Origin: Coleofasciculus sp. FACHB-T130
Lineage (GTDB): Bacteria; Cyanobacteriota; Cyanobacteriia; Cyanobacteriales; FACHB-T130
Direction of reading: 5' to 3'
NCBI RefSeq assembly: GCF_014695375.1
Contig: NZ_JACJOG010000038.1
Span: 1 to 64,000 of the forward strand
Length of the DNA: 64,000 nucleotides
How positions within the stretch are numbered: the first letter of the stretch is position 1; every line of letters starts with the position of its first letter. Both the position numbers and the translations under genes were made by a program. This document shows positions 35,835 through 44,951 of the stretch, in pieces. The notes under the pieces are model-generated. The model was not told the origin of the DNA and did no database searches. It saw nothing but the letters and a program-made list of their open reading frames with translations.

Positions 35835-36539
35835 CTAGCGACAAGTGCCGAGATTGGTCGAGTTTGAACTGGGAAACCCGTAAGAAATCCATCCGGCAAC
35901 AGGGGCTGTAATCTGAACCCAAGCACGGCGTTCGGCGTCGAAGGTGAACGGTGGAGGACTGGTTCTGAGGGTGACTCTATCTCCCAACTTAACTCCGCCA
36001 ACTCTAGTACCGTTTTTTCCGGGTGCAGTACGGACAGCCATCCCTTCAGCGCCCTTGTAGGTAATGACGCGGCACAGGCTGGTTGTGGGCGTCGGGGTGG
36101 GATTCGGGCTGGGAGTTGGGTTTGGAGTTGGGGTAGGGCTAGGAGTCGGTCTAGGGGTAGGGTTAACTCCAGAGCAGGTTGTGAGGTCTCTTGCTTGGAC
36201 ATACCCAGTTACAGGGGCACTGATGGCGATAAAACCAGCGCTGCCATTGTCTGCAAGGGTAACTTGTTCGCCAGCAGCGAGCGTTCTAATCGTTTGGCTG
36301 GAGAGCGATCGCTGCGTATAGACAAAAATCCGCGCTTTCGTAGCGCGGCATTGTCCTACCAGACTTTGCGCTATTTCAAAGCTGCCCCCAGGTTGAACTG
36401 AGTTCTGTTCTGATTGTGCAATCGTGTTAGCAGTTGTGGTTGTGCTAATGGCAGGAGTGGGAAAATTCAGAGTTCCCACGACGCTCAAGCCTAAACTAAA
36501 GAGAGCGATAGGCTTGCCCCAGCGACTCATCTTTTTCAT
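35835..36539 (-). CDS. Secreted protein with two SH3-like domains
   Basis: A 234-residue exported protein. The signal peptide is in MKKMSRWGKPIALFSLGLSV through about residue 30. The first bacterial SH3 domain has CRATKARIFVYTQRSLSSQTIRTLAAGEQVTLADN and ends VTGYVQARDLTTC. A Pro/Thr linker of PTP repeats follows. The second domain is CRVITYKGAEGMAVRTAPGKNGTRVGGVKLGDRVTL...GWISYGF. Each has a pair of cysteines likely forming a disulphide. Such domains bind peptidoglycan or other envelope parts, so a periplasmic role is likely; the target is unknown. Confidence 0.85.
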   Translation of the reverse strand: MKKMSRWGKPIALFSLGLSVVGTLNFPTPAISTTTTANTIAQSEQNSVQPGGSFEIAQSLVGQCRATKARIFVYTQRSLSSQTIRTLAAGEQVTLADNGSAGFIAISAPVTGYVQARDLTTCSGVNPTPRPTPSPTPTPNPTPSPNPTPTPTTSLCRVITYKGAEGMAVRTAPGKNGTRVGGVKLGDRVTLRTSPPPFTFDAERRAWVQITAPVAGWISYGFPSSNSTNLGTCR

Positions 36540-36830
36540 ACGGTCAACTCCTCATCTCACCAAAAAGTTTTTGTTAGAGACTTCAGCAAAGAAAAACCGA
36601 TTGACGGTAGAACCAAGTTTTTGAAGATGGCTCGGCTTCAGTTGCCCAGCATCTTTATTCAGCTTTGACGCTACCGAACATCAGAATCGTTAATCTTTTA
36701 GAAGTCTCCTCGTCAAATAGCATACAAGTAAAGATTAATCCAAATCATCGGAAAGAAGGCAGAAATGTCAAGAGTAAGAGCGATCGCTCTTTGGGCTTCA
36801 CCGCACTCAGTCTCTAGAAAGCGATCGCCT

Positions 36831-37361
36831 TTACTCCTGAAACCACGCCGTTAACGCTACAGCAAGGGCATCGGCGGCATCATCCGGCTTGGGAATGTAG
36901 CCCAAATTTAACTCCCGCGCCACGGCTTGCTGCACTTCGGACTTATCCGCATTTCCCATGCCAGTCAGCGCTTGTTTAATTTGGGCAGGCGTAAACTCAA
37001 CAAACGGAACCCCGTGCTGTGCCAACACCAACATCAGCACCCCCCGTGCTTGAGCCACCACAATCGTGTTTCCCATCCGATAAAAAAACAATTTCTCGAT
37101 TGCCACCAGATGGGGTTGACACTGCTCCATCAGCGTGTGCAAATCGTCGTAAATCGTGCGGAGTCGCTCCCCCATCTCCGTCTTTGCCGAGGTCTGAATC
37201 ACGCCAAAATCTAGTAAACTTACCACCTCAGACGCAGTTTCTATTTGGCGCTTCGCGCGATCTCCACCTGCCGCTGCGGCATAATCTACCTTTTGGCAGA
37301 CAATTGTCCCAAATCCTAATCTGGCAAGTCCGGGGTCTAATCCTAAAATACGCTTTTCCAT
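36831..37361 (-). CDS. ruvC: Crossover junction endodeoxyribonuclease RuvC
   Basis: RuvC cuts Holliday junctions in recombination. The 176-residue protein keeps all four catalytic acids: Asp9 in [14 protein letters not shown], Glu89 in [14 protein letters not shown], and Asp161/Asp164 in [13 protein letters not shown]. The middle has [35 protein letters not shown] short extra loop ([20 protein letters not shown], about 25-44) lies between the first strand and the SLLDFGVI strand. ATG 37361 is the natural start. Single gene, not with ruvA/ruvB. Confidence 0.96.
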   Translation of the reverse strand: MEKRILGLDPGLARLGFGTIVCQKVDYAAAAGGDRAKRQIETASEVVSLLDFGVIQTSAKTEMGERLRTIYDDLHTLMEQCQPHLVAIEKLFFYRMGNTIVVAQARGVLMLVLAQHGVPFVEFTPAQIKQALTGMGNADKSEVQQAVARELNLGYIPKPDDAADALAVALTAWFQE

Positions 37362-37738
37362 CTAGCCTAGCTTTGGGGATTCACTCAAGGGGAACTGCAA
37401 TCGGTTAATTGAACGCTTAGAAGCAACAAGCGGGTCTAATCACTGAGTCGTAACATCTTGATTCCTGATCCAAGCAGCAAACCATCGCAACCTATCATAA
37501 GCTGAGTTGAAAAATCCCCTCTTCTGTTTCTTAGTTTCGTATGTCACATCTGAGTGGCTTAGTGAAAATGTATTCTGATGGGCACAGCCTTAGTGTTGCT
37601 CAGTGGGTAGCAACTTCTGCCTTCCCCGTGCCAGTCCAATCAATCCGTAGAGACGATTCATCAATCGCGCCTACTTGAGTGGATTCGCCAAGCAACGTTA
37701 AAGTCGAGTCTTGCCTTTGTGTCCCCTAGGAATCCGCA
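37362..37738. other. Divergent spacer ruvC / yvcK-like
   Basis: About 375 bases without a gene I can support. It contains the promoters of both divergent genes. I see no repeat or structured element beyond a few short A/T-rich words. Confidence 0.35.
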
Positions 37739-39130
37739 ATGTCAAACGTTATTTTCAAACAAGCCTTACGCACGCTCAAACAAGATTCGCATATGGTCTG
37801 GAGTTTTAAGCCTAGGACGCCCCAACGAGTCAATAGCTGGTTTAAGTGGTTAGCGCCCGGATTATTAGTAAAACGCTGGTTGCTGATCAGTGTGGGAGGC
37901 GTGCTGCTAACCAGCCTAGGTTTGGCGATTTGGGTGAAACTGACCCCAATTTTCTTATTGATTCAGTTCATTGGGAACATTCTGGAAGCGATTACCACGA
38001 TTATTCCCAATTATGTTTCCGGTCCAATCGCGATTGGCTTGGGTTTATTTTTTATTTTTTTAGGACAAACCCGCTCGATGGGAGCGATTACCGAGGTACT
38101 GAAGCCTTCCCAGGATGAAGAACTGATTGATGTGCTGTTGGCGCATCGCAAACTCAACCGGGGACCAAAAATCGTGGCAATCGGCGGTGGCACTGGGCTT
38201 TCTACTTTGCTCAGAGGATTGAAGGAATACAGCGCCCACATTACGGCGATTGTAACGGTTGCAGATGATGGCGGCTCCTCTGGTCGTCTGCGGCGAGAAA
38301 TTGGCGTCCTACCGCCGGGAGACATTCGCAACTGTATCGCGGCATTGGCAGACCAAGAAAAGTTATTGACCGAATTGTTTCAATATCGCTTTAAGGCTGG
38401 GGATGGTCTGAACGGTCATAGTTTTGGCAACCTATTCCTGACGGCAATGAGCGATATTACCGGAGATTTGGAGCAAGCGATCGCTGCCAGTTCTCAAGTT
38501 TTAGCTGTGCGAGGGCGGGTGCTACCGGCAACGTTGTGCGATGTTCGTCTCTGGGCTGAGTTAGAGGATGGACGCACCATTGAGGGGGAATCGAGCATTA
38601 CAGAAGCCAATGGTCAGATTAAGAAAATTGGTTGCATTCCTAGCAACCCCCCCGCTTTGCCTAAAGCTTTACAGGCAATTGAGGAAGCCGATTACATTAT
38701 CATCGGCCCTGGAAGCCTTTATACAAGCGTGATTCCCAATTTATTGGTGCCAGAGATTGCCGAAGCGATCGCCCAAAAGCAGGTTCCCCGCATCTACGTC
38801 TGTAACATCATGACCCAACCGGGAGAAACCCAAGGTTACACGGTTGCAGACCACATTCGCGCCATTGACGCCGCCTGCGGACGACCGCTATTTAACGCCG
38901 TCTTGGTGCAGCGGAAAGTTCCCAGTGCGAATGCCCTGATTCGCTATGCTCAAGACAGCTCCCATCCGGTTTTTCTAGATCGAGAAGCCATCGGGCTGCT
39001 GGGGCGTCGCATCGTTTTAACCAACGTAATGGATGAAGACCCAGAGACGGGTTATGTACGCCACAATCCTGAGCGGCTGGCACGGGTGTTGCTGAGGTGG
39101 TATAGTCGCGCCCAGGCAGTAGAGTTTTGA
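37739..39130 (+). CDS. yvcK: YvcK/CofD-family protein with N-terminal membrane anchor
   Basis: A 463-residue protein. Two hydrophobic helices ([21 protein letters not shown] and about 85-110) precede a CofD/YvcK domain with [79 protein letters not shown] and [16 protein letters not shown]. YvcK proteins bind UDP-GlcNAc and control carbon partitioning and cell shape in Firmicutes. The membrane anchor is typical of cyanobacteria and their relatives. ATG 37739 keeps a basic amphipathic start. It ends shortly before the duplicated tsaE region. Confidence 0.9.
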   Translation: MSNVIFKQALRTLKQDSHMVWSFKPRTPQRVNSWFKWLAPGLLVKRWLLISVGGVLLTSLGLAIWVKLTPIFLLIQFIGNILEAITTIIPNYVSGPIAIGLGLFFIFLGQTRSMGAITEVLKPSQDEELIDVLLAHRKLNRGPKIVAIGGGTGLSTLLRGLKEYSAHITAIVTVADDGGSSGRLRREIGVLPPGDIRNCIAALADQEKLLTELFQYRFKAGDGLNGHSFGNLFLTAMSDITGDLEQAIAASSQVLAVRGRVLPATLCDVRLWAELEDGRTIEGESSITEANGQIKKIGCIPSNPPALPKALQAIEEADYIIIGPGSLYTSVIPNLLVPEIAEAIAQKQVPRIYVCNIMTQPGETQGYTVADHIRAIDAACGRPLFNAVLVQRKVPSANALIRYAQDSSHPVFLDREAIGLLGRRIVLTNVMDEDPETGYVRHNPERLARVLLRWYSRAQAVEF

Positions 39131-39248
39131 GTTTTGAGTTTTGAGTAATTTGGAGTCAATTGTCATTTCTCTTGCCGATGCCGGGGCGACGCGATCGCTT
39201 AGGATTGCTCTCAGTCAATCCCTCCCCGCTGGTAGTGTACTTTTAAGC
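39124..39248 (+). pseudogene. Truncated tandem copy of the tsaE 5' end
   Basis: About 110-125 bases upstream of tsaE nearly repeat the beginning of that gene. TTGAGTAATTTGGAGTCAAT occurs at 39141 and again at 39266, an offset of 125 bases, and similarity continues to GTAGTGTACTTTTA. The copies differ at roughly 8 positions. The upstream copy translates as MSNLESIVISLADAGATRSL for 36 codons, then runs into spacer and a stop before Walker A. It is a decaying partial duplication. Confidence 0.9.
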
Positions 39249-39265
39249 GTTTTAAATTTTGAGTT

Positions 39266-39736
39266 TTGAGTAATTTGGAGTCAATTGTCATTTCTCTTGC
39301 CGATGCGGCGGCGACGCGATCGCTTGGGATTGCACTCGGTCAATCCCTCTCCGCCGGTAGTGTACTTTTATTAGAAGGCGACTTGGGCGCTGGCAAAACC
39401 ACGCTGGTGCAAGGCATTGGCGAGGGTTTGGGCATTACCGAGGCGATTGTGAGTCCCACCTTCACTCTGATTAACGAGTACGCACAAGGACGCCTCCCCC
39501 TGTATCACCTGGATTTATACCGCTTGCAGCCAGAAGAAGTCGAAGCGTTGAATTTAGAAACCTACTGGGAAGGATTCGAGGTGCCCCTGGGAATTGTGGC
39601 GATAGAGTGGGCAGAACGGTTGCCATATCAGCCGCCCAGCTTTTTAAGCGTCCATCTAACCTACTGTGCGAATAATGGTCGCCAAGCCAACCTAATTCCA
39701 GCGGATGGGTTTGATTTTAAGTCAATAAAATTTTAA
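39266..39736 (+). CDS. tsaE: t6A biosynthesis ATPase TsaE
   Basis: TsaE is the ATPase that recycles the TsaBD complex in t6A formation. The 156-residue protein has GSVLLLEGDLGAGKTTLVQGIGEGLGI (Walker A), VSPTFTLINEYAQGRLPLYHLDLYRL (the conserved SPTFT switch and HLDLYR) and VAIEWAERLP (Walker B region). No ATG lies before the conserved part; translation appears to start at TTG 39266 (MSNLESIVISL). The same TTG context exists in the duplicated copy 125 bases upstream, so ribosome initiation may be split between two sites. Confidence 0.93.
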   Translation: MSNLESIVISLADAAATRSLGIALGQSLSAGSVLLLEGDLGAGKTTLVQGIGEGLGITEAIVSPTFTLINEYAQGRLPLYHLDLYRLQPEEVEALNLETYWEGFEVPLGIVAIEWAERLPYQPPSFLSVHLTYCANNGRQANLIPADGFDFKSIKF

Positions 39737-39827
39737 ACACAAAGGTTCGCTCTCGTTTAGACACTGATTTATCGCGTCTTTCCTTTGCGTACCTTTGCGC
39801 TTACCTTGGCGTACCGAGAGCGTTTAA

Positions 39828-41065
39828 TTATTCGTTAAATGTCAAGGCTTCGCCCCGCACTTCTAGATTTAGCTTCCCGCGCTCATAAACAACCTGACCG
39901 CCAGCAATGGTGAATGAATAGGCTATCCCGTCAAAATCCAGCCTTCAAAGGGACTCCAGCCGCATTTGGTTAGCAATTCTTCGCGCAATACTGGACGATA
40001 ATTGTCCAAATCTACCAGAACTAAATCGGCATCATAACCGGGAGCGATCGCACCTTTTTTGGGAATCTGATACGCCTTAGCGACAGCCGCAGACATCCAG
40101 TTGGCAACTTGGGAAACACTACAGCGTCCCTGCATGGCTGAAGTCAGCATCGAGTAGCGCTTGCCAAAGAACTTCGTTGTCGTGGGGCGATCGCAATGGC
40201 GGATTCATCTGCGCCAGAGTGCCAATTTTCTCATAAGCACTGGTGTTCAGCAGCAAGTGTTGCGGCGTCACTTCTGCTTTCACTCAGCTCGGTTTATCTT
40301 GACGTAATAAATCGGCTTCTTGGGCTGTGGACAGATGTAAAATATGCAAGCGTCGCTGATACTTTTTAGATAAATAGAGCGCCAATTCGGTAGCTCAAAG
40401 AGCGGCTTGATTATCCTGAATTTGAGAGTGAATGGCTGGATCGTGAATTCCAGCAAATTCTTGTCGTCGCTGGTTTATCCGAGCTTGGTCTTCTGCGTGA
40501 ACGGCAATTAAGCGATTTCCTTTTGCAAAAATAGACTCCAATACCGTATCTCGATCCACCAGTAATTGACCGTGCATCGACCCCATAAAAATTTTGATTC
40601 CACAGGTGGATGCGCCTCTAGAAGATCCGGCAGATTTTCTCCGGTTGCCCCAATAAAAAAGCCATAATTAACTAAGCACTAAGCACTTCTGGGCACCTCG
40701 TCGCAACTTATCATCGAGAGCCGCCTGGGTAGTTGTCAGAGGGCGAGTATTGGGCATTTCCAGAAATGACGTTACCCCGCCTTTAGCACAAGCACAACTC
40801 GCCGCGAACAAATTTTTTTGTGTTCGAGTCCCGGTTCTCGGAAGTGTACCTGCGGATCGATGACTCCCGGCAACAAAGTCAGACCTTGAACGTCTATCTC
40901 TTTATCCACTAGTAGACTATCAGATGCTAGGATTTCCAGATGCTAGGATTTTAGTGCAACCCGGACAATTTCCCGACCCAAGGTTTGCACCTCCCCAACC
41001 AAAAATTCACCCGTAGGCGGGAGAATTCGAGCATTGCGAATCAACAGAGAGGGGACAGAAAACAT
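39828..41065 (-). pseudogene. Dihydroorotase pseudogene (class I, multifunctional-complex type)
   Basis: Reading through frames, the locus runs from MFSVPSLLIRNARILPPTGE (ATG 41065) to GQVVYERGKLNLEVRGEALT (TAA 39828) and clearly derives from a catalytic dihydroorotase: [30 protein letters not shown] and LHILHLSTAQEADLL remain. It is broken by a 16-bp tandem duplication (CAGATGCTAGGATTT at 40921 and 40937), a 7-bp duplication (AGCACTA near 40675), several nonsense codons (for example ALR to AL-stop, PSW to PS-stop), further frameshifts, and a deletion near 40141 that joins LWQALLD to MLTSAMQGR and removes the DHAPHT metal-site segment. These lesions are too many to be sequencing errors. A working dihydroorotase must be encoded elsewhere. 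Confidence 0.93.
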
Positions 41066-41323
41066 GGTAATCAGTTGTTGATGCAGTAGTTAAGTGTGAG
41101 CGACAATTGTATGGTGCGATCGCGCTTTGTCGTAAGATGGCACTTTTCTAAACTGACCATCCAGCAACCGGGTAAACGACAGAAGCTAAATATCTGTAAT
41201 ATTAGCCGGATATATTTAGACAAAATTTGTACACAATATGTATAGCTAATCATCCGTCTTCCTTAAAATAAATAATTACCTAGGGAATCAATTTCATTCA
41301 TTTGCTTGAGTGATTAACCGTTT

Positions 41324-41917
41324 ATGACTGACGTGCAGAATCAACAACCTGACCTCAACCCCCAACCAAAAGCCGAAAATCCTTTCATAGAGGGAATAAA
41401 AACGATTGGCTTGAGTGCCATTCTGGCCTTTGGAATTCGCTCTTTTGTGGCGGAAGCACGCTACATTCCTTCGGGTTCAATGCTGCCTACACTACAAATC
41501 AATGACCGTCTGATTATAGACAAGGTTAGTTACAACTTCCGATCTCCGCAGCGGGGCGATATTGTGGTGTTTGCGCCGACCGAAGCGCTAGAAAAGCAAA
41601 ACTTTCACGATGCTTTTATTAAGCGCGTGATTGGTTTACCTGGGGAAAAGATAGAGGTGAAAGGGGGACGGGTGTATGTCAACGGGAAACCCCTGTCAGA
41701 AAAATATATTGAAGAACAGCCACAGTATACCTATGGGCCGGTGACGGTACCAGAAAACTCCTACCTGGTACTGGGTGATAATCGCAACAACAGTTACGAC
41801 AGCCACTATTGGGGTTTTGTCCCCCGCGAAAAAATTATTGGTCGTGCTGTGGTGCGCTTTTGGCCCCTGCAACGTGCCGGAGAAGTGGATAGCGCTCCAG
41901 CTTATACCAAGGAATAG
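41324..41917 (+). CDS. lepB: Signal peptidase I
   Basis: LepB removes signal peptides from exported precursors at the membrane. The 197-residue protein has one N-terminal membrane helix (about 24-44), the catalytic serine in [12 protein letters not shown] (Ser52), [11 protein letters not shown], the catalytic lysine in [11 protein letters not shown] (Lys100) and the box E motif [18 protein letters not shown]. Length and motif order are normal for the family. Starts at ATG 41324. It stands between the dihydroorotase pseudogene and the dihydroorotase-like gene, transcribed towards the latter. Confidence 0.96.
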   Translation: MTDVQNQQPDLNPQPKAENPFIEGIKTIGLSAILAFGIRSFVAEARYIPSGSMLPTLQINDRLIIDKVSYNFRSPQRGDIVVFAPTEALEKQNFHDAFIKRVIGLPGEKIEVKGGRVYVNGKPLSEKYIEEQPQYTYGPVTVPENSYLVLGDNRNNSYDSHYWGFVPREKIIGRAVVRFWPLQRAGEVDSAPAYTKE

Positions 41918-42013
41918 TAGGGAGTAGGGGCGAGTTTCACCAAGATATTTGTGCGTCACTAAACCCCTGGTTCAACCTGCCCCTACAGTTAGATATTTCT
42001 TCGGTTTGACTGA

Positions 42014-43276
42014 CTAATTACCCATTACCCAAGTTTGTAAAACCCGACCCGTCAGCGATCGCCCTAGCCAAGGGGTATTCTCTGAGCGGGATTTTAGGGT
42101 TTGTCTGTCCGCTGTCCAGCTTAACTGGGGATCAAATAAGACCAGTTCAGCCGGTTGACCGGGCGCGATCGCTGGCGGTTTTTGCTGCAAACACTCCGCC
42201 GGATGGGTACTTAAAACCCGCCACAGTTCTAAAGCTGACCAGTCGCCAGTCGCAACAAAGGTGTGCCACAGAAGCGATAAAGCCAACTCTAGACCAATTG
42301 CGCCCGCGGGTGCTTCGGAAAAGGCGACCGTTTTCTCTTCGTAGGTGTAGGGAGTATGGTCAATCGCGATCGCGTCTAACACCCCACTCTGTATCCCCTG
42401 AATCAGCGCCGCTTGGTCTGAAGAATTGCCGAGAGGGGGTTCTAGTCGCAAGTTCGAGTCGTAACTGCTTACCGCCTCCGTATTGTGCAATAAATGCATC
42501 CAGGTAGTACTCGCGGCGATTGGTAAATTCCGCGCCTTGGCATTCGCAATTAGCTCAACGCTGCGAGCAGTGGAAACGCGCATGATATGGACAGGGGTGC
42601 GAGTAGCTTCCACCACTTCCAGCAAAGCAGCCAGCGCCGATGTTTCTGCGATCGCTGGGTTTCCTGGCAACCCAAAGCGAATCGACGCCGAGCCTTCTCT
42701 CATTACCCCATTGCCGCTCAAAGCGCGATCGCAAGGCCACAACGCCACAGGTTTTCCTAACGGCTGGAGATATTCCAACAGGCGTCGCAGCAGCGCTAGA
42801 TTCTGCACTGGCTGACCGTCTGCAAAGCCTACCACCCCAGCCGCCGCCAGTTCAGCCAGAGATGTCATCTGCTGCCCTTGGATACCGAGCGTCAGCGCCC
42901 CCCAAAATTCAATTTTGGATTTTGGATGTTGGATTTTGGCTTGTTGAAGGTAGGCTAAACCCCCTAGATTGTCGAGAACGGGTAGGGTATCTGGCAAGAT
43001 TGCCAGCCGGGTAAAGCCCCCGGCAGATGCCGCATCAACGAGCGAGGCTAAGGATTCCCGCTCTTCAAACCCAGGCTCACCAGAGTGGCTGTATAAATCT
43101 ACTAACCCTGGCCCTACGACGAATCCACGACAATCCCGCACGGTTGTGTCAGCGGACAAGTCAGAAATTTCAGTTTCGACTGCTTGGATATAACCGTCAG
43201 CAATCAGAATATCGGCAATCTGGTCGGTTCCAGAAACTGGGTCGATGACCCGTACTTGTTGGAGCAGTTCATTCAT
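42014..43276 (-). CDS. Dihydroorotase-like protein with missing metal ligands
   Basis: A 420-residue amidohydrolase-fold protein from ATG 43276 (MNELLQQVRVIDPVSGTDQI). The usual DxHxHxREPG is DLYSHSGEPGFEERESL, so the first metal His is Tyr and the substrate Arg is Gly. The usual DHAPHT is DHTPYTYEEK, so another His is Tyr. It should lack dihydroorotase activity, like the non-catalytic PyrC-prime/PyrX subunits that assemble with aspartate carbamoyltransferase in some bacteria (family knowledge; the role here is inferred). Residues 109-125 (AKIQHPKSKIEFWG) are encoded by AAAATCC-type repeat DNA. The frame is open 18 codons upstream, in repeat sequence; I exclude that part. Confidence 0.9.
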   Translation of the reverse strand: MNELLQQVRVIDPVSGTDQIADILIADGYIQAVETEISDLSADTTVRDCRGFVVGPGLVDLYSHSGEPGFEERESLASLVDAASAGGFTRLAILPDTLPVLDNLGGLAYLQQAKIQHPKSKIEFWGALTLGIQGQQMTSLAELAAAGVVGFADGQPVQNLALLRRLLEYLQPLGKPVALWPCDRALSGNGVMREGSASIRFGLPGNPAIAETSALAALLEVVEATRTPVHIMRVSTARSVELIANAKARNLPIAASTTWMHLLHNTEAVSSYDSNLRLEPPLGNSSDQAALIQGIQSGVLDAIAIDHTPYTYEEKTVAFSEAPAGAIGLELALSLLWHTFVATGDWSALELWRVLSTHPAECLQQKPPAIAPGQPAELVLFDPQLSWTADRQTLKSRSENTPWLGRSLTGRVLQTWVMGN

Positions 43277-43286
43277 AATCGTTTCG

Positions 43287-43350
43287 AGTTTTGAGTTTTG
43301 AGTTTTGAGATAAAAAGCTTCTTCATTCAAAACTCAAAATTCATAACTCA
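43287..43350. repeat. GAGTTTT heptamer repeat and inverted copy
   Basis: Three to four GAGTTTT units (43286-43310) are followed 20 bases later by AAAACTCAAAATTC on the same strand, forming a long imperfect hairpin between two minus-strand genes. The same heptamer occurs at 39121-39145 and 39258-39270. Confidence 0.7.
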
Positions 43351-43355
43351 TCACT

Positions 43356-44726
43356 CTACAATGCACCGGCAGCCGTTTGATCGAGAACGCCCCCACCTAA
43401 GTGAGTTGTGACATTCATCGCTTGCAGCACCGGCGTACTTTCTGGCCCTTGAAGATAGTCGATAACCGTCACTGCCCCGTTCCCCTGCTTAATGCTCCAG
43501 AAATTTTCTGGATTTAAACCCAAAAGGTAGCAGAGTAAGACTTTGTTCGTGGCGTCGTGAGCGACCACCAAACCTGTTTTCGGTCGATCTCCAGAGTAAG
43601 ACGCGACCATGTCTTGCCAAGCTGCGATCGCTCTATCCCAAACTTGTTGCAAGTTTTCTCCTTCTGGCATCTGCACTGTCTGCGGAAACTCTCGCCACTG
43701 TTGCAGCATCCCCGGATACGACAGCTCGATTTCTTCTTCAAATTTCCCTTCCCACAGCCCGTGACCAATTTCTGCCAAAGGTGCCTGTAGTTCAATCTGG
43801 ACGTTGGGGTGATATTTCAGAATAATCTCGGCTGTTTCCTTGGGACGCAGCATCGGGCTAGTTACGGCAAAGTCAATCGGCACATCTTTGAGAAACTCCG
43901 CCGCCTTCCGGGCTTGTTCTCGACCGTTATCGTTGAGGGGCACATCAATTTGCCCTTGAAAGCGTTTCTGGCGATTCCAGTCGGTTTCCCCGTGGCGTAC
44001 CAGCAACAAACGGAGTCCGCGATGACCCGGACGCGGCTTTGGCAGCACTTCTCCCACATGGGCAGTGAGATTCATCGACTCTAATTGCGCCGGTTTGCCC
44101 CAACCAGCGGCAAAATTTAGCACGCTGATGCCGCAATTCGACTGTTGAATCGAATGGTAGCGCTGTGGCGATATTCCAATTGCCGTACTGAGCAAAGCCC
44201 GGTTGATGCCGTTATGCCCCACAATGAGAATCGTCTCTCCCGCATGGCGGGATAAAGTTTCCTGCCAGAATTGCCGCGCTTGCTCGTAGATGGCTAAGAC
44301 TGGGAAGTGTTCTTTTAGTCCCTCTGGCGTCGGGACGCTCATCCGAAATTCCTGGGGACGCTCATGCCAACATTGGTAATCTTCAGGAAATTTCTCCTGC
44401 ACTTCCACGGAAAGCATTTTCTGCCAAAGGGGTAAATCGATTTCCATCAAGTTATCTGACGCTGTTAAGGGGGCCGGCGTCGCCAAACTGGATTGAACGA
44501 TCTCTGCGGTTGCTTTCGCCCGTTGCAGGGGGCTACTGTAAATCGCATCAATTTTCAAGTTACTCAGAGTAGCGCCAAGTTGACGGGCAGTCGCGCGACC
44601 TTTTTCCGTCAAAATTGATTCATCACAGCGGCCCTGAATTCTACGCTCACTGTTATAGCTGCTCTGACCATGACGCACGAGAATGACTCGAGTATTCAGG
44701 GTGATATCCTCCGTGGAAACTAGCAC
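43356..44726 (-). CDS. Two-domain histidine phosphatase (phosphoglycerate mutase-like)
   Basis: A 456-residue protein with two complete histidine-phosphatase domains: the first starts RVILVRHGQSSYNSERRIQG and has IYSSPLQRAKATAEI and ILIVGHNGINRALL. The second starts LRLLLVRHGETDWNRQKRFQGQIDVPL and has VTSPMLRPKETAEI and GLVVAHDATNKVLLCYLLG. The double-domain plan matches plant and cyanobacterial 2-carboxyarabinitol-1-phosphatase-like proteins; cyanobacterial relatives have also been reported as phosphoserine phosphatase, so the substrate is open. The start is uncertain: GTG 44726 is assumed, with no ATG nearby. GGAGG lies some 15 bases inside, eight bases before a CTG. Confidence 0.88.
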   Translation of the reverse strand: MLVSTEDITLNTRVILVRHGQSSYNSERRIQGRCDESILTEKGRATARQLGATLSNLKIDAIYSSPLQRAKATAEIVQSSLATPAPLTASDNLMEIDLPLWQKMLSVEVQEKFPEDYQCWHERPQEFRMSVPTPEGLKEHFPVLAIYEQARQFWQETLSRHAGETILIVGHNGINRALLSTAIGISPQRYHSIQQSNCGISVLNFAAGWGKPAQLESMNLTAHVGEVLPKPRPGHRGLRLLLVRHGETDWNRQKRFQGQIDVPLNDNGREQARKAAEFLKDVPIDFAVTSPMLRPKETAEIILKYHPNVQIELQAPLAEIGHGLWEGKFEEEIELSYPGMLQQWREFPQTVQMPEGENLQQVWDRAIAAWQDMVASYSGDRPKTGLVVAHDATNKVLLCYLLGLNPENFWSIKQGNGAVTVIDYLQGPESTPVLQAMNVTTHLGGGVLDQTAAGAL

Positions 44727-44951
44727 TGCAAAGACAGCAGCCTACATATTCTTATTCGCTGGCTCAGCTAGAGAAGAATTAGGTCGGCTCTGCCTCAGTT
44801 TGGTAAGGTAAAGTTCCCCTAATGCTCTAGGCGGGAAATCTACGCCCATCATCAAGAGCAAAAAGGTTCAGGAGAATTTTAACCTGTCCCGGACACGCAT
44901 CTAAGATATTCCTCATAGGTGCCGTGACACTAAGAGCCTACAGGAGTTTTC

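Noticed and set aside
39141..39250. Independent small gene upstream of tsaE
   Set aside because: Its 36 codons are a diverged copy of the tsaE start and lack Walker A, so it is a duplication remnant rather than a gene.
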